Source of the DNA: Kitasatospora aureofaciens
GTDB taxonomy: Bacteria; Actinomycetota; Actinomycetes; Streptomycetales; Streptomycetaceae
Length of the DNA stretch: 64,000 nt
NCBI GenBank assembly: GCA_000720845.1
Contig: JODU01000019.1
Location: forward strand, 124,001-188,000
Reading direction: 5' to 3'
A program made the translations under genes and the position numbers. Within the stretch, counting starts at the first letter, position 1. The number at the start of each line of letters is the position of its first letter. The notes below the pieces were generated by a model. That model did not search any database. It saw nothing but the letters and a program-made list of their open reading frames with translations, and was not told where the DNA came from. This document shows positions 35,470-44,235 of this stretch, piece by piece.

Positions 35470-35550
35470 CCCGCTGCTCCCCCTGACCGGCTCACGCCAC
35501 CCTGTTCACTCCCGCAACCGAGGCAGTCTCGCACGGAGGGCCGACAGCCG

Positions 35551-36876
35551 TCAGCCCCGGTGCGCGGCACGGGCCCCGGGCCGCTTCGGTGCCGGGCGCT
35601 TGCCGCCGTCCGGCCACAGCTGGGGCCTGCGTTTGGCGGCCACGTCCTCCATCCAGCCGAACCAGACGACGCAGCTCCCGATCAGCAGCCAGGCGATGAC
35701 CAGGACCGGCCAGGGGCTCTCCAGCAGCCACGGGACCTGCTCCCCCAGGACGTCGAAGCCCCACAGCCGGTCCCACAGCGTCGCCGCGACGAGGATGCAG
35801 ACGTTGTGCCACAGGTAGATCGTCACCGCGCGGGAGTTGAGCAGGGTGATCAGCCGGTCCCAGCGGCGCAGTCGGCGCGGCCACTGCGTCCACGACGGGC
35901 TCACGTGCAGGAGCAGCAGCACCGTGGCGAAGGACCAGACGGCCTGTGCGAACGGGATGGAGTCCAGGTCGTACCCGGTCTTGAAGCCCTCCCGGAAGGC
36001 GTACCACAGGCCCAGTGCGGCGATCACCGGGGCCACCGAGGGCACGACGTAGCGCGGCAGCCGTTTCAGGACGCCTTCCTGGTGGGCCATGCCGAGGACC
36101 CAGCAGGCCCCGAACGTGCTGAAGTCGGTGAGCGCCGACGGGAAGCGCTCGCCCGGCAGGTTGAGGTAGCCGAACTGGAAGGCGGCCGACAGCGCGAGCG
36201 GCGCGAGGATCGTCAGCCACGGCAGGGCCCGCAGGGCACGCAGCAGGACCGGGGAGAGCAGGACGTACCAGAGGTAGGCGCGGATGTACCACAGGGGCCC
36301 GGCGAGTTCCGCGGCCCAGTCCTCGCCCAGGATGCCGTGGACACCCGGCAGCCCCTCGGCGAACGGCGGGTCGCTCAGCGGCAGCACCCAGTAGAGGAGG
36401 TGGAACCACCACCAGCCCGGATGCCCGTCGTCGCCCGGTCCCCAGCCCTGCAGCACCATGCCGGTCACGCCCACGGCGCCCAGCAGCCACAGCGGAGGCA
36501 GCAGGCGGCGCATGCGGCTGCGGACGACCTGGACGGCCGGCCGCTTGAGGGAACGGGCCATCAGGTTGCCCGCGAGGGCGAACATCACGCCCATGGACGG
36601 GAACACCACGGGCAGCCAGGCCCAGCCCATCAGGTGGTACAGGACCACGCGGAAGAGGGCCACCGCCCGCAGCAGGTCGAAGTACCGGTCGCGCACGGGA
36701 GCGCGCCGGGCCTGCTTCTGCTGGGGCACCACCGGTACGGCGGCGTCCGTGCCCACGGGCGGGTGGAGGGGCGGTGCGGTCATGTGCGGGTCGCTCCGGG
36801 TCGGACCAGGCAGGGGCGGGGCGGGCGGGGCGGGTACGGGGGCCGGCCGCGTCGGGTCGTACGGCGGGGTGGTCAT
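35551..36876 (-). CDS. Membrane acyltransferase (AT3 family) in the mat cluster
   Basis: This 441-residue integral membrane acyltransferase belongs to family 3 and has about ten hydrophobic segments. RYFDLLRAVALFRVVLYHLMGW near the N-terminus carries the conserved Arg and His of the family active site. A 60-residue Pro/Ala-rich leader precedes it. The ATG at 36876 overlaps the matB stop (ATGA). Next to a polysaccharide synthase, it probably adds acetyl or another acyl group to the polymer, but this is inferred from position only. Confidence 0.85.
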   Translation of the reverse strand: MTTPPYDPTRPAPVPAPPAPPLPGPTRSDPHMTAPPLHPPVGTDAAVPVVPQQKQARRAPVRDRYFDLLRAVALFRVVLYHLMGWAWLPVVFPSMGVMFALAGNLMARSLKRPAVQVVRSRMRRLLPPLWLLGAVGVTGMVLQGWGPGDDGHPGWWWFHLLYWVLPLSDPPFAEGLPGVHGILGEDWAAELAGPLWYIRAYLWYVLLSPVLLRALRALPWLTILAPLALSAAFQFGYLNLPGERFPSALTDFSTFGACWVLGMAHQEGVLKRLPRYVVPSVAPVIAALGLWYAFREGFKTGYDLDSIPFAQAVWSFATVLLLLHVSPSWTQWPRRLRRWDRLITLLNSRAVTIYLWHNVCILVAATLWDRLWGFDVLGEQVPWLLESPWPVLVIAWLLIGSCVVWFGWMEDVAAKRRPQLWPDGGKRPAPKRPGARAAHRG

Positions 36877-39077
36877 CCGACCGGCCTCCCGTCCATGGCG
36901 CCGGACCGCCGCTGGGCCGGCACGCCGTCGCTGCCGGGCGGCGGCGCGGACACCCCGCCGCTGCGCCGCAGCTTCTGCCAGCGCAGCCGGCCGCCGGTGA
37001 GCGCCGTGATCCAGGACTGGAGCAGCACCACGTACATGATCTGGCGGTACAGGATCTGCTGGAGGGGCAGCGAGATGAGCGGGGTCAGCTTCTCCCGGTC
37101 GAGCCGGAAGGCGTACGCCGCGCACACCGCCTGGATGGCGAGGACGCCGAGCCACGCCACGATCGTCTTGTCGGTCGGGCCGAAGACGAGGCCGTAGAGC
37201 AGGAAGACGTCGATCAGCGGGGCCAGCAGCGGGGCCACGACCATGAACAGGGAGACGAAGGGCAGCCCCACCCGGCCGAAGCGGCCCGAGGGGCCCTTCT
37301 CGATCACCGCGCGGCGGTGCTTCCAGATCGCCTGCATAGTGCCGTACGACCAGCGGTAGCGCTGGGACCACAGCTGGCTGACGGACTCCGGGGCCTCGGT
37401 CCAGGCGCGGGCGTTCTCGGCGTAGACGACCCGCCAGCCGGCGCGGTGCAGCGCCATGGTGACGTCGGTGTCCTCGGCGAGCGTGTCGTCGCTCATGCCG
37501 CCGATGGGCTCCAGGGCGGAGCGGCGGAAGGCGCCGACCGCGCCGGGAATGGTGGGCATGCAGCCGAGGACGTCGTACATCCGGCGGTCCAGGTTGAATC
37601 CCATCACGTACTCGATGTGCTGCCAGGCGCCGATGAGGCTGTCCTTGTTGCCGACCTTCGCGTTGCCCGCCACGGCGCCCACCTTGGGGTCGCCGAAGGG
37701 CTGGACGAGTTCGCGGACGGTGGAGGGCTCGAAGACGGTGTCGCCGTCCATCATCACGACGATGTCGTAACGGGCGTTGGCGAGGCCCCGGTTGAGCGCG
37801 GCGGGCTTGCCCGCGTTGAGCTGGCGGATCACCCGGACGCCCGGCAGGCCGAGCCCCTCCACGATCCGCGCGGTGCCGTCGCTGGAGCCGTCGTCGATGA
37901 CGACGACCTCGATCGGGTGGTCGCTCGCCACCAGGGAACGCACCGTGTTCTCGATGCACTTGGCCTCGTTGTACGCCGGGACCAGCACCGTGACCGGTTC
38001 GGTGACCGCCGGTCCCCAGCGGAAGCGCCGGCGGCGGACCCGGCGGGCGTGGACACCGGACAGCAGCAGCATCAGGGCGAAGCGTCCGATGACCAGCGTG
38101 CCGATGATCGCCAGGCCCACCACCAGGACGTCGGTGATCCTCTCGGAGGCCTGGACCAGGAAGACCCATGCCTTGCCCTTCCAGAGTTCGGCGCCGGTCA
38201 CCGGGGTCATGGCGCTGGGCGCGTCCAGGGCCTCGGTGAGGTTGTCGAACTCGTAGCCCTTCTTCTTCAGGTCGGGCAGGAACCGGTCCAGCGCCTGCAC
38301 GGTCTGGTGGCGGTCACCGCCGGAGTCGTGCATCAGGACGATGGCGCCCTTGCCGCCCTGCGGCGTGGCGCGGCGGATGATCTCGTCGACGCCGGGCTTC
38401 TTCCAGTCCTCGCTGTCGGTGTTGTTGACGACGGTGATGTAGCCGCGGCTGGCGATGTACTCGGTGACGGGCCAGGACTTGTTGTCGAAGGCGTCCGAGA
38501 ACGACGAGTAGGGCGGCCGGAAGAGCGAGGTCCGGACTCCGGCGGCGCCCTGCAGGGCCAGCTGGTTCTGGGACAGCTCCCAGTCGATGCGGCTCTTGGA
38601 CTGGTAGGAGAGGTCGGGGTGGTTGAAGGTGTGCAGGCCGACCTCGTGCCCCTCGTCGACCATGCGCTTGACCAGGTCCGGGTAGCGCGAGGCCATGGTG
38701 CCGGTGACGAAGAAGACGGCGTGGGCGTCGTGCTTCTTCAGGACGTCCAGCACCCGCGGCGTCCAGGTCGGGTCCGGACCGTCGTCGAAGGTGAGGACGA
38801 GCTTCTGGTGCGGGATGCGCACGGTGTTGATGTGGTTGTTGCGGGCGTCGATCACCGGCCCGCCGTCGAGGACGCGGTGCGGGACCCGGTCGGTGGCGGC
38901 GGGCGGCTGGACGCGGTGGTCGGCGAGGATCTCGCTGTGCACGTATCCGCGCAGCATGAGCATCGCCGCCAGGGCGACCAGGAGGAGCAGCGGGAGCAGC
39001 AGGCGCAAGGGCAGCCGACGGCGGGAGCCCTCACGGGCGCCGCGCGCGGCCCCGTGACGGCGGGTGCGGGATGCCAT
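36873..39077 (-). CDS. matB: Bifunctional polysaccharide deacetylase/glycosyltransferase, probable MatB
   Basis: This 734-residue membrane protein has three parts. Part one is a single N-terminal anchor (about residues 23-43). Part two is an extracytoplasmic NodB deacetylase domain (TFDDGPD, HTFNHPDLS, FRPPYSSF, VLMHDSGGDR; about residues 90-285). Part three is a processive GT2 domain flanked by membrane segments (PAYNEAKCIE, DDGSSDG, MDGDT, EDTDVT, QRYRWSYG). It should make and trim an N-acetylglucosamine polymer outside the membrane. By architecture and gene order it is MatB, which with MatA makes the poly-beta-1,6-GlcNAc-type glycan needed for mycelial aggregation in S. coelicolor and S. 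lividans. Its ATG at 39077 overlaps the matA stop. Confidence 0.85.
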   Translation of the reverse strand: MASRTRRHGAARGAREGSRRRLPLRLLLPLLLLVALAAMLMLRGYVHSEILADHRVQPPAATDRVPHRVLDGGPVIDARNNHINTVRIPHQKLVLTFDDGPDPTWTPRVLDVLKKHDAHAVFFVTGTMASRYPDLVKRMVDEGHEVGLHTFNHPDLSYQSKSRIDWELSQNQLALQGAAGVRTSLFRPPYSSFSDAFDNKSWPVTEYIASRGYITVVNNTDSEDWKKPGVDEIIRRATPQGGKGAIVLMHDSGGDRHQTVQALDRFLPDLKKKGYEFDNLTEALDAPSAMTPVTGAELWKGKAWVFLVQASERITDVLVVGLAIIGTLVIGRFALMLLLSGVHARRVRRRRFRWGPAVTEPVTVLVPAYNEAKCIENTVRSLVASDHPIEVVVIDDGSSDGTARIVEGLGLPGVRVIRQLNAGKPAALNRGLANARYDIVVMMDGDTVFEPSTVRELVQPFGDPKVGAVAGNAKVGNKDSLIGAWQHIEYVMGFNLDRRMYDVLGCMPTIPGAVGAFRRSALEPIGGMSDDTLAEDTDVTMALHRAGWRVVYAENARAWTEAPESVSQLWSQRYRWSYGTMQAIWKHRRAVIEKGPSGRFGRVGLPFVSLFMVVAPLLAPLIDVFLLYGLVFGPTDKTIVAWLGVLAIQAVCAAYAFRLDREKLTPLISLPLQQILYRQIMYVVLLQSWITALTGGRLRWQKLRRSGGVSAPPPGSDGVPAQRRSGAMDGRPVG

Positions 39078-40589
39078 CAGAGGGTGTTCTCCGGGGACAG
39101 GGATGTGGAAGACGAGGAGGTGTCGGCGAGGCCGGCGGCCACGACGGGTGCGCCGCCCTGGCCCGCGACGGGGTCCGGGGCGGCCGCGCCGTCGGCGTTG
39201 GAGCCGCCCGCGCCCGGATCGGTGCCGGTGGTGGAGCCGCCGGTGGGGGTGGTCGGGTCGGCGGAGGTGCCACCGCCGCCGGCCGGGACCGACGGGCCCG
39301 TGGTGTCGGGGGGCGGAACCTGGGTCGACTGCGTCGGGTCCGGGCCGGTCGCGCCGCCGCCGCCCGGGTTCTGGTCGGTACCGGGCGCCGAGGACCGGGG
39401 GCCGGTGCTCGTACCGGGCCGCCCCGTGCCGCCGCCCGTCGTGCCGGAGGTACCGGACGCGGGTGCCTCGACGCCCGGGTCGGCCGTCGCACCGGCGTCG
39501 CCCGAGGGCGTGGCCTGCGGGGCGGCGGTGCCGGTGCCGGAGGGCTGCGCCGACTGCGAGGGCAGCGGGGTGGTGTCGACCTGGCCGGCCGGTGCGCCCT
39601 CCTCCTGCCCCGGTACGGGCATCCACGGCGCGTCGGAGTTGCCGGAGAGCAGCGTGGAGACGATGACAACGGCGTAGACCGCGCAGGCGACGCCGACCAG
39701 GATGCCGAGGCGGCGGTAGAGGCGGCTGCGGCGGCCGGACGCGTCGACGAAGACGGGCCCGTCGGAGGCCTCCGGGCGAGTCTTGCGGTGTCCGCCGTCG
39801 GCCCGCAGCAGCACGCCGTCGCCGAGGTGGACGGCGTCGAGCTGGACGGTGACCTCGTGCGGGTCGTGGGTGTGCCCGGCGGCGGTGCCCGCGTCGCCGT
39901 CCGTGTCCGGCGACTCCTGCCAGGGGTCGCGGAGCGCGGCGGTGGCGGGGGCGGCCGGCGGCACGGGTACGGAGCCGGAAGCGGGCGCGGGGAACGCCCG
40001 GGTGGGCTCCCCAAAAGCGCCGGCACCGGTCGGCGGGAGAACGGCCGTGCGGTCGAAGCCGGCGCCGGGGCCGGGGGCGTGGCCGCTTCGGGGACCGGAG
40101 TCGCGGGCGTCACGCGTTGCGGGTCCCGGGGCACCGGCACCGGTTGGCGGCAGGACAGCCGTACGGTCGAAGTCGGGACCGGAGTCGCGGGGGAGCCGTG
40201 CCGGAGGAGTGGGCCCTCGGGATGGCGTTGCCCTGGTTCGGGGCCGGGTTGCCGGGGTTCGCCCCGGGCGGGTCGGTCGTGCCCCAGGTTATCCGCCTCC
40301 GGACCAACGGGTCCGGGCCCTGCTCGCGGGGAGCACGGCCGCCTATTCGGGAGCCCAGGACCTCGGTCCGGTCGGCGTCGGAACTCCCTCGGCCACGCGG
40401 GCTCTCACCGGATTCGCCGAACCACCCCGAGCCCGACGCGGTCACAGGAGGTTCCCCGGCCGGGGGGAAGGAGCGGATCGGCGGCAGCACCTCGGTGGCA
40501 TCAGCATGTCGTCCTGCCTCCGAGAGTTCACGAGCCCCGGACTCGGCCTCTGGCCACTCCGGTTGGGCGTCTTTTTGCCAATTCTTCAC
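39077..40589 (-). pseudogene. matA: Probable matA, disrupted by a frameshift near 40189-40193
   Basis: The gene would encode a single-pass membrane protein of about 500 residues with a long disordered cytoplasmic N-terminus. A membrane segment (LGILVGVACAVYAVVIVSTLL) and a Ser/Thr/Gly/Pro-rich extracellular tail follow. The N-terminal part, from a GTG at 40589, runs in one frame to SSGTAPP. The C-terminal part has no start codon upstream of its homologous region and runs in another frame. The motif DRTEVL/DRTAVLPPTG recurs on both sides of the break. Removing one base from the five-G run at 40189-40193 joins them. The intact downstream frame begins at 39964 (GTG) at the earliest. Indel versus sequencing error is undecided. 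Confidence 0.72.
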
Positions 40590-40746
40590 GCGTGCGCACT
40601 TCCCCCCACGGGACACTTCCGGGTGCGCATACGACTCCGAGCACTCGTCGGCCGAACCGGCCCCCACCAGGTTCGAGCGCCCCCTGTATCACACCGTGCT
40701 CAGGCAAAGAATGTAGCGCACGCGGAGGATGTGTGGTGGCCGAGTG

Positions 40747-41718
40747 TCACTTGTGGGCGGACATCACAGCGGCGTCGACGGCCGGAATCCACCCGTCGTC
40801 GGGAGACTCGAGCCAACCCTTTTCGGTCGCGACCTGCGACGCCGCCCGGCGCAGCGCGTCGAGCGCGGGATGGGCCAGTCCCTTTCGCCACACGAGCGAG
40901 ACCGGCGACAGCGGCACGGGGTCGACGAGCGGGCGAACCACGGTCGAATGCATGGCCGGAAAGCTCTGCACGGCCAGAATCGGATTGCGCGTCTTGTCCA
41001 TGATGCGCTGGAACTCCTCCTCGCCGACCGCCAGCGGCGCAGGGGACGCCACATGGATGCCGCGGCCCTCGAACAGGCGGTGCGCGAGGTCGGTCCACTC
41101 CGGCGTGCGCGGGTTGCCGGCCCCGGCGTACACGCTCTCCCCGGCGAGCGCGGAGAGCGGCACCCGGGCCAGCCGGGCCAGCGGATGGTCCTCGGGCAGG
41201 ACGACCGCCATGGGCTCGTAGCGCACCGGCTGGTGGTCGAGCCCCGCCCGCAACGCCACGGGCAGCCCCGCGAACCGGCCGAAGGAGGCGTCGAGACGGC
41301 CCGCGAGCAGTTCACCGGCGGCGTGCGTCAGTCCGCTCTCGTAACGCGCCATCAGCTCCTGCTCGGGCGCGAGCGCACGGGCCCGTTCCAGGACCAGCCG
41401 GCCGGTGACCAGGCCCGGGGAGTTGAGGTCGACCAGCAGCGGCCGGGCCTGCCCGAAGGCGGCCAGCAGGTCGTCCTGCGCCTGGAGGACCCGGCGGGCG
41501 TACGGCAGCAGCCGCTCGCCGTCGGCCGTCGGCGTCACCTGCCGGGTGGTCCGGACGAACAGCTCGGCGCCCAACTCCCGCTCCAGGCGCCGCACATCCC
41601 TGCTGAGCGCCTGCTGGGCGACGTAGAGGCGGGCGGCGGCGCGGGTGAAGTGCAGCTCCTCGGCGACGGTGACGAAGGCGCGCAGGAGGCGGGGATCGAG
41701 GTGGCCGGGTGCGGGCAT
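40747..41718 (-). CDS. LysR family transcriptional regulator
   Basis: This 323-residue regulator has an N-terminal helix-turn-helix (LLRAFVTVAEELHFTRAAARLYVAQQALSRDVRRLERELG) and a C-terminal LysR substrate-binding domain. The ATG at 41718 is the natural start. It is divergent from the MFS gene at 41802 with an 83-base gap, the classical arrangement in which a LysR protein controls the adjacent transporter. I could not identify a clear T-N11-A operator in the gap. Confidence 0.9.
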   Translation of the reverse strand: MPAPGHLDPRLLRAFVTVAEELHFTRAAARLYVAQQALSRDVRRLERELGAELFVRTTRQVTPTADGERLLPYARRVLQAQDDLLAAFGQARPLLVDLNSPGLVTGRLVLERARALAPEQELMARYESGLTHAAGELLAGRLDASFGRFAGLPVALRAGLDHQPVRYEPMAVVLPEDHPLARLARVPLSALAGESVYAGAGNPRTPEWTDLAHRLFEGRGIHVASPAPLAVGEEEFQRIMDKTRNPILAVQSFPAMHSTVVRPLVDPVPLSPVSLVWRKGLAHPALDALRRAASQVATEKGWLESPDDGWIPAVDAAVMSAHK

Positions 41719-41801
41719 CCGGAGAATTTACAACGCCGGTGCGTGAATGGCCACGGAGAAGGTGTTGGACCTCCCGATCACCCCCGGGCGACGGTGGACG
41801 C

Positions 41802-43100
41802 ATGCCGCAACCGACCCGAGCGCACCCGTCCCGTCCCACTCATCCCGCCCCGTTCCTGGCCGTCACCGCCGACACCCTGGTCGCGGCCGACTTCCGCCCC
41901 CGCACCGGGCACCGGCCGCCCGGCCCGTACCGGCGCCTCCTCTCCATGCCCGGCGCACGGGCGTTCACGACCGGGAATCTCATCGCCCGGCTGCCCATGG
42001 GCATGTTCAGCGTCAGCGCCGTCGTGATGATCGCCGGCACCCGTGGTTCGTACGCCCTCGCCGGCGCCGTCACCGCGACCGGGCTGGCGGCGACGGCACT
42101 GGTCGCCCCGTGGACCGCGCGCCTCGTGGACCGGTACGGCCAGGCCAGGGTGGCCCTGCCCGCCACCCTGATCGCCGCGCTGGGCTCCCTCGCGCTGCTG
42201 CTGTGCGTGCGGTACGGGGCACCCGCCTGGACCCTGTTCGCCGCGTACGCCGCGACCGCGACGACGCCCAACACCGGCGGCATGGCCCGTGCCCGCTGGG
42301 CCCACCTGCTGAAGGGCGACGCCGACGCGCTGCACACCGCGAACTCCTTCGAACAGGCCACGGACGAGCTGTGCTTCATGCTCGGGCCGGTCCTCGCGGC
42401 GTTCCTGTGCACCACCGTGTTCCCGGAGGCGGGCACGCTGGTGGGCGTGGTGCTGCTGGTGACCGGCATGCTGCTGTTCACCGCCCGGCGTTCGACCGAG
42501 CCGCCGGCCCGCCCGCGCCCGACGGCGAAGGCGCCCTTCCGGGCCCCGGGCATCCCGTCGCTGCTGGTGGTGTGCCTGGCGATGGGCGGGATCTTCGGCG
42601 CCATGGAGGTCGTCACCATCGCGTTCGCGGACGCACAGGGTCACCGCGCGGCCGCCGGTGTGGTCCTCGCCCTGCAGGCGGCCGGTTCCTGCGCGGCGGG
42701 CCTGGTCTACGGCGCGGTCAAGCCCGCCGGACCGGCCGAGCACCGGCTGCCGTGGTGCGTGGCCGCGATGGCCGCCCTACTGACGCTGCCGCTCCTCGCG
42801 GCCTCCCTCAGCGGCTCACTGCCGCTGCTGGCGCTCACGCTGCTGGTCGGCGGGATGGCGACGGCCCCGACGATGGTGACCACGATGACGCTGGTCCAGC
42901 ACCGCACCCCGGAGGGCCGCCTGAACGAGGGCATGACCCTGGCGGTGACCGGTCTGCTCGGCGGCATCGCCTGCGGCAGCGCGGCGGGCGGCTGGACGGT
43001 GGAGCACCTCTCTCCCACCGCGGCCTACGGCGTACCGGTCACGGCGGCCGCGGCGGCCCTGCTCCTGACCCTGCTGCCGCCGCGGCGGGTTCTTCCGTGA
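41802..43100 (+). CDS. MFS transporter, divergent from LysR gene
   Basis: This 432-residue transporter of the major facilitator superfamily has 12 hydrophobic segments and a cytoplasmic leader of about 45 residues. The inter-segment loop ARLVDRYGQARV is a form of the MFS signature. It has features of drug or sugar exporters (FEQATDELCFMLGPVLA in segment 5). It is presumably regulated by the LysR protein encoded beside it. Substrate unknown. A strong hairpin (43153-43203) follows. Confidence 0.9.
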   Translation: MPQPTRAHPSRPTHPAPFLAVTADTLVAADFRPRTGHRPPGPYRRLLSMPGARAFTTGNLIARLPMGMFSVSAVVMIAGTRGSYALAGAVTATGLAATALVAPWTARLVDRYGQARVALPATLIAALGSLALLLCVRYGAPAWTLFAAYAATATTPNTGGMARARWAHLLKGDADALHTANSFEQATDELCFMLGPVLAAFLCTTVFPEAGTLVGVVLLVTGMLLFTARRSTEPPARPRPTAKAPFRAPGIPSLLVVCLAMGGIFGAMEVVTIAFADAQGHRAAAGVVLALQAAGSCAAGLVYGAVKPAGPAEHRLPWCVAAMAALLTLPLLAASLSGSLPLLALTLLVGGMATAPTMVTTMTLVQHRTPEGRLNEGMTLAVTGLLGGIACGSAAGGWTVEHLSPTAAYGVPVTAAAAALLLTLLPPRRVLP

Positions 43101-43152
43101 GGGGGTGCGGGTGGCGGAGCCCCCGCGTCGCGCGGCACAGCCGCACGAAAAC

Positions 43153-43203
43153 GACGAGGGCGACGTGGCTCGCGCTTACCGCGCGAGCCACGTCGCCCTC
43201 GTC
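43153..43203. terminator. 23-bp perfect hairpin between MFS gene and ssrA
   Basis: Arms 43153-43175 and 43181-43203 are perfect complements with a 5-base loop (TTACC). It ends 5 bases from the 3' end of ssrA and 53 bases past the MFS stop, so it serves as a bidirectional terminator for both. Confidence 0.92.
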
Positions 43204-43207
43204 CTCG

Positions 43208-43603
43208 TGGAGATGGCGGGAATCGAACCCGCGTCCAACGGTGCGGAATCAGGGCTTCTCCGTGTGCAGTCCGCTTCGATTTTCTCAGCCCCGGAGATCA
43301 CGCGGACAAGTCTCCGACGGGCTCAGTCACTGTTTGGTTTCCCTCTTCACCCCGTGACCGGGATCAAGGTTTAGTCCCCTAGCTGATGCCAGGATCCGGG
43401 TCGGGAACAGCCCCGGGCTGACACTCCCTTAGTAGGAGGCTCGCTTCGCTACCTGAGATCAGGCAGCGAGGGCGAAGGCCTGCTGGGAGGAATCGCGCTT
43501 GGTGTTGGCGATTATTTTTTCGGCCTGTGGTTTACGAGATCATGGCCGCTTCCTCGACACGCTTCCCCTGCTTCGACAGCCGCTGTCGAAACCGATCATC
43601 CCC
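43208..43603 (-). ncRNA. ssrA: Transfer-messenger RNA (tmRNA)
   Basis: This RNA of about 396 nt rescues stalled ribosomes together with SmpB. The 5' end GGGGATGATCGG and the 3' end CCGCCATCTCCA pair as the tRNA-like acceptor stem (7 bp with one G-U). The T-arm loop GGGTTCGATTCCC is intact. The CCA is not encoded (CGA follows). The resume codon GCC at 43507-43509 opens a tag frame ending at TGA (43459-43461) and encoding ANTKRDSSQQAFALAA, the typical ALAA-ending degradation tag. smpB lies 106 bases upstream on the same strand. Confidence 0.97.
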
Positions 43604-43662
43604 ATGTTGATTTTTCAAGTCCTCCGAAGAGGGGTGCGCACCCTCTGTGGGGTGCAGGTGCC

Positions 43663-43692
43663 ATCATACGTGAACAACACGCACGCGTGCCA
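43663..43692 (-). promoter_or_regulatory. Candidate promoter for ssrA
   Basis: On the minus strand TGGCAC (43687-43692), 18 bases and TATGAT (43663-43668) lie about 60 bases before the mature 5' end. It would start a precursor trimmed by RNase P. The -10 box is good, the -35 box is weak. It lies just past the smpB stop. Confidence 0.5.
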
Positions 43693-43709
43693 GCCTATTC
43701 CGGCGGGCC

Positions 43710-44189
43710 TCAGGCCCGCTGCTTGCGCCGGATCGCCGAGATCGTCCGCTCCGCCTCGCGACGGTCCTGCTTCTCCCGGAGGGTCTGCCGCTTGTCGTAC
43801 TCCTTCTTGCCCCGTGCCAGCGCGATCTCGACCTTGGCGCGCCCGTCCTTGAAGTAGAGCGCCAGGGGCACGATCGTGTGACCGGTCTCCTGGGACTTCG
43901 ACTCCAGCTTGTCGATCTCCACGCGGTGCAGCAGCAGCTTCCGCTTGCGGCGGGCACTGTGGTTGGTCCAGGTGCCCTGGCTGTACTCCGGCACGTGCAC
44001 GTTGTGCAGCCACGCTTCGTGACCGTCCAGCTGCACGAAGCCGTCGGCCAGCGAGGCCCGGCCCTGGCGCAGCGACTTCACCTCGGTGCCGGACAGCACG
44101 AGGCCGGCCTCGTAGGTGTCGAGGATCTGGTAGTCGTGCCGCGCCTTCTTGTTCTGCGCGATCAGCTTGCGCCCTTTTTCCTTAGCCAT
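43710..44189 (-). CDS. smpB: SsrA-binding protein
   Basis: This 159-residue RNA-binding protein escorts tmRNA to stalled ribosomes. It has the typical opening MAKEKGRKLIAQNKKARHDY, the central KSLRQGRASLADGFV, and the basic C-terminal tail with KKEYDKRQTLREKQDRREAER. Length matches the family. I chose the ATG at 44189. It is followed, on the same strand, by ssrA; it follows an S41 protease gene by 46 bases. Confidence 0.97.
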   Translation of the reverse strand: MAKEKGRKLIAQNKKARHDYQILDTYEAGLVLSGTEVKSLRQGRASLADGFVQLDGHEAWLHNVHVPEYSQGTWTNHSARRKRKLLLHRVEIDKLESKSQETGHTIVPLALYFKDGRAKVEIALARGKKEYDKRQTLREKQDRREAERTISAIRRKQRA

Positions 44190-44235
44190 AGTGCGGTCCA
44201 TTTTGGCACTACGGAGGGGCCTGGCGGAAAGCGGA

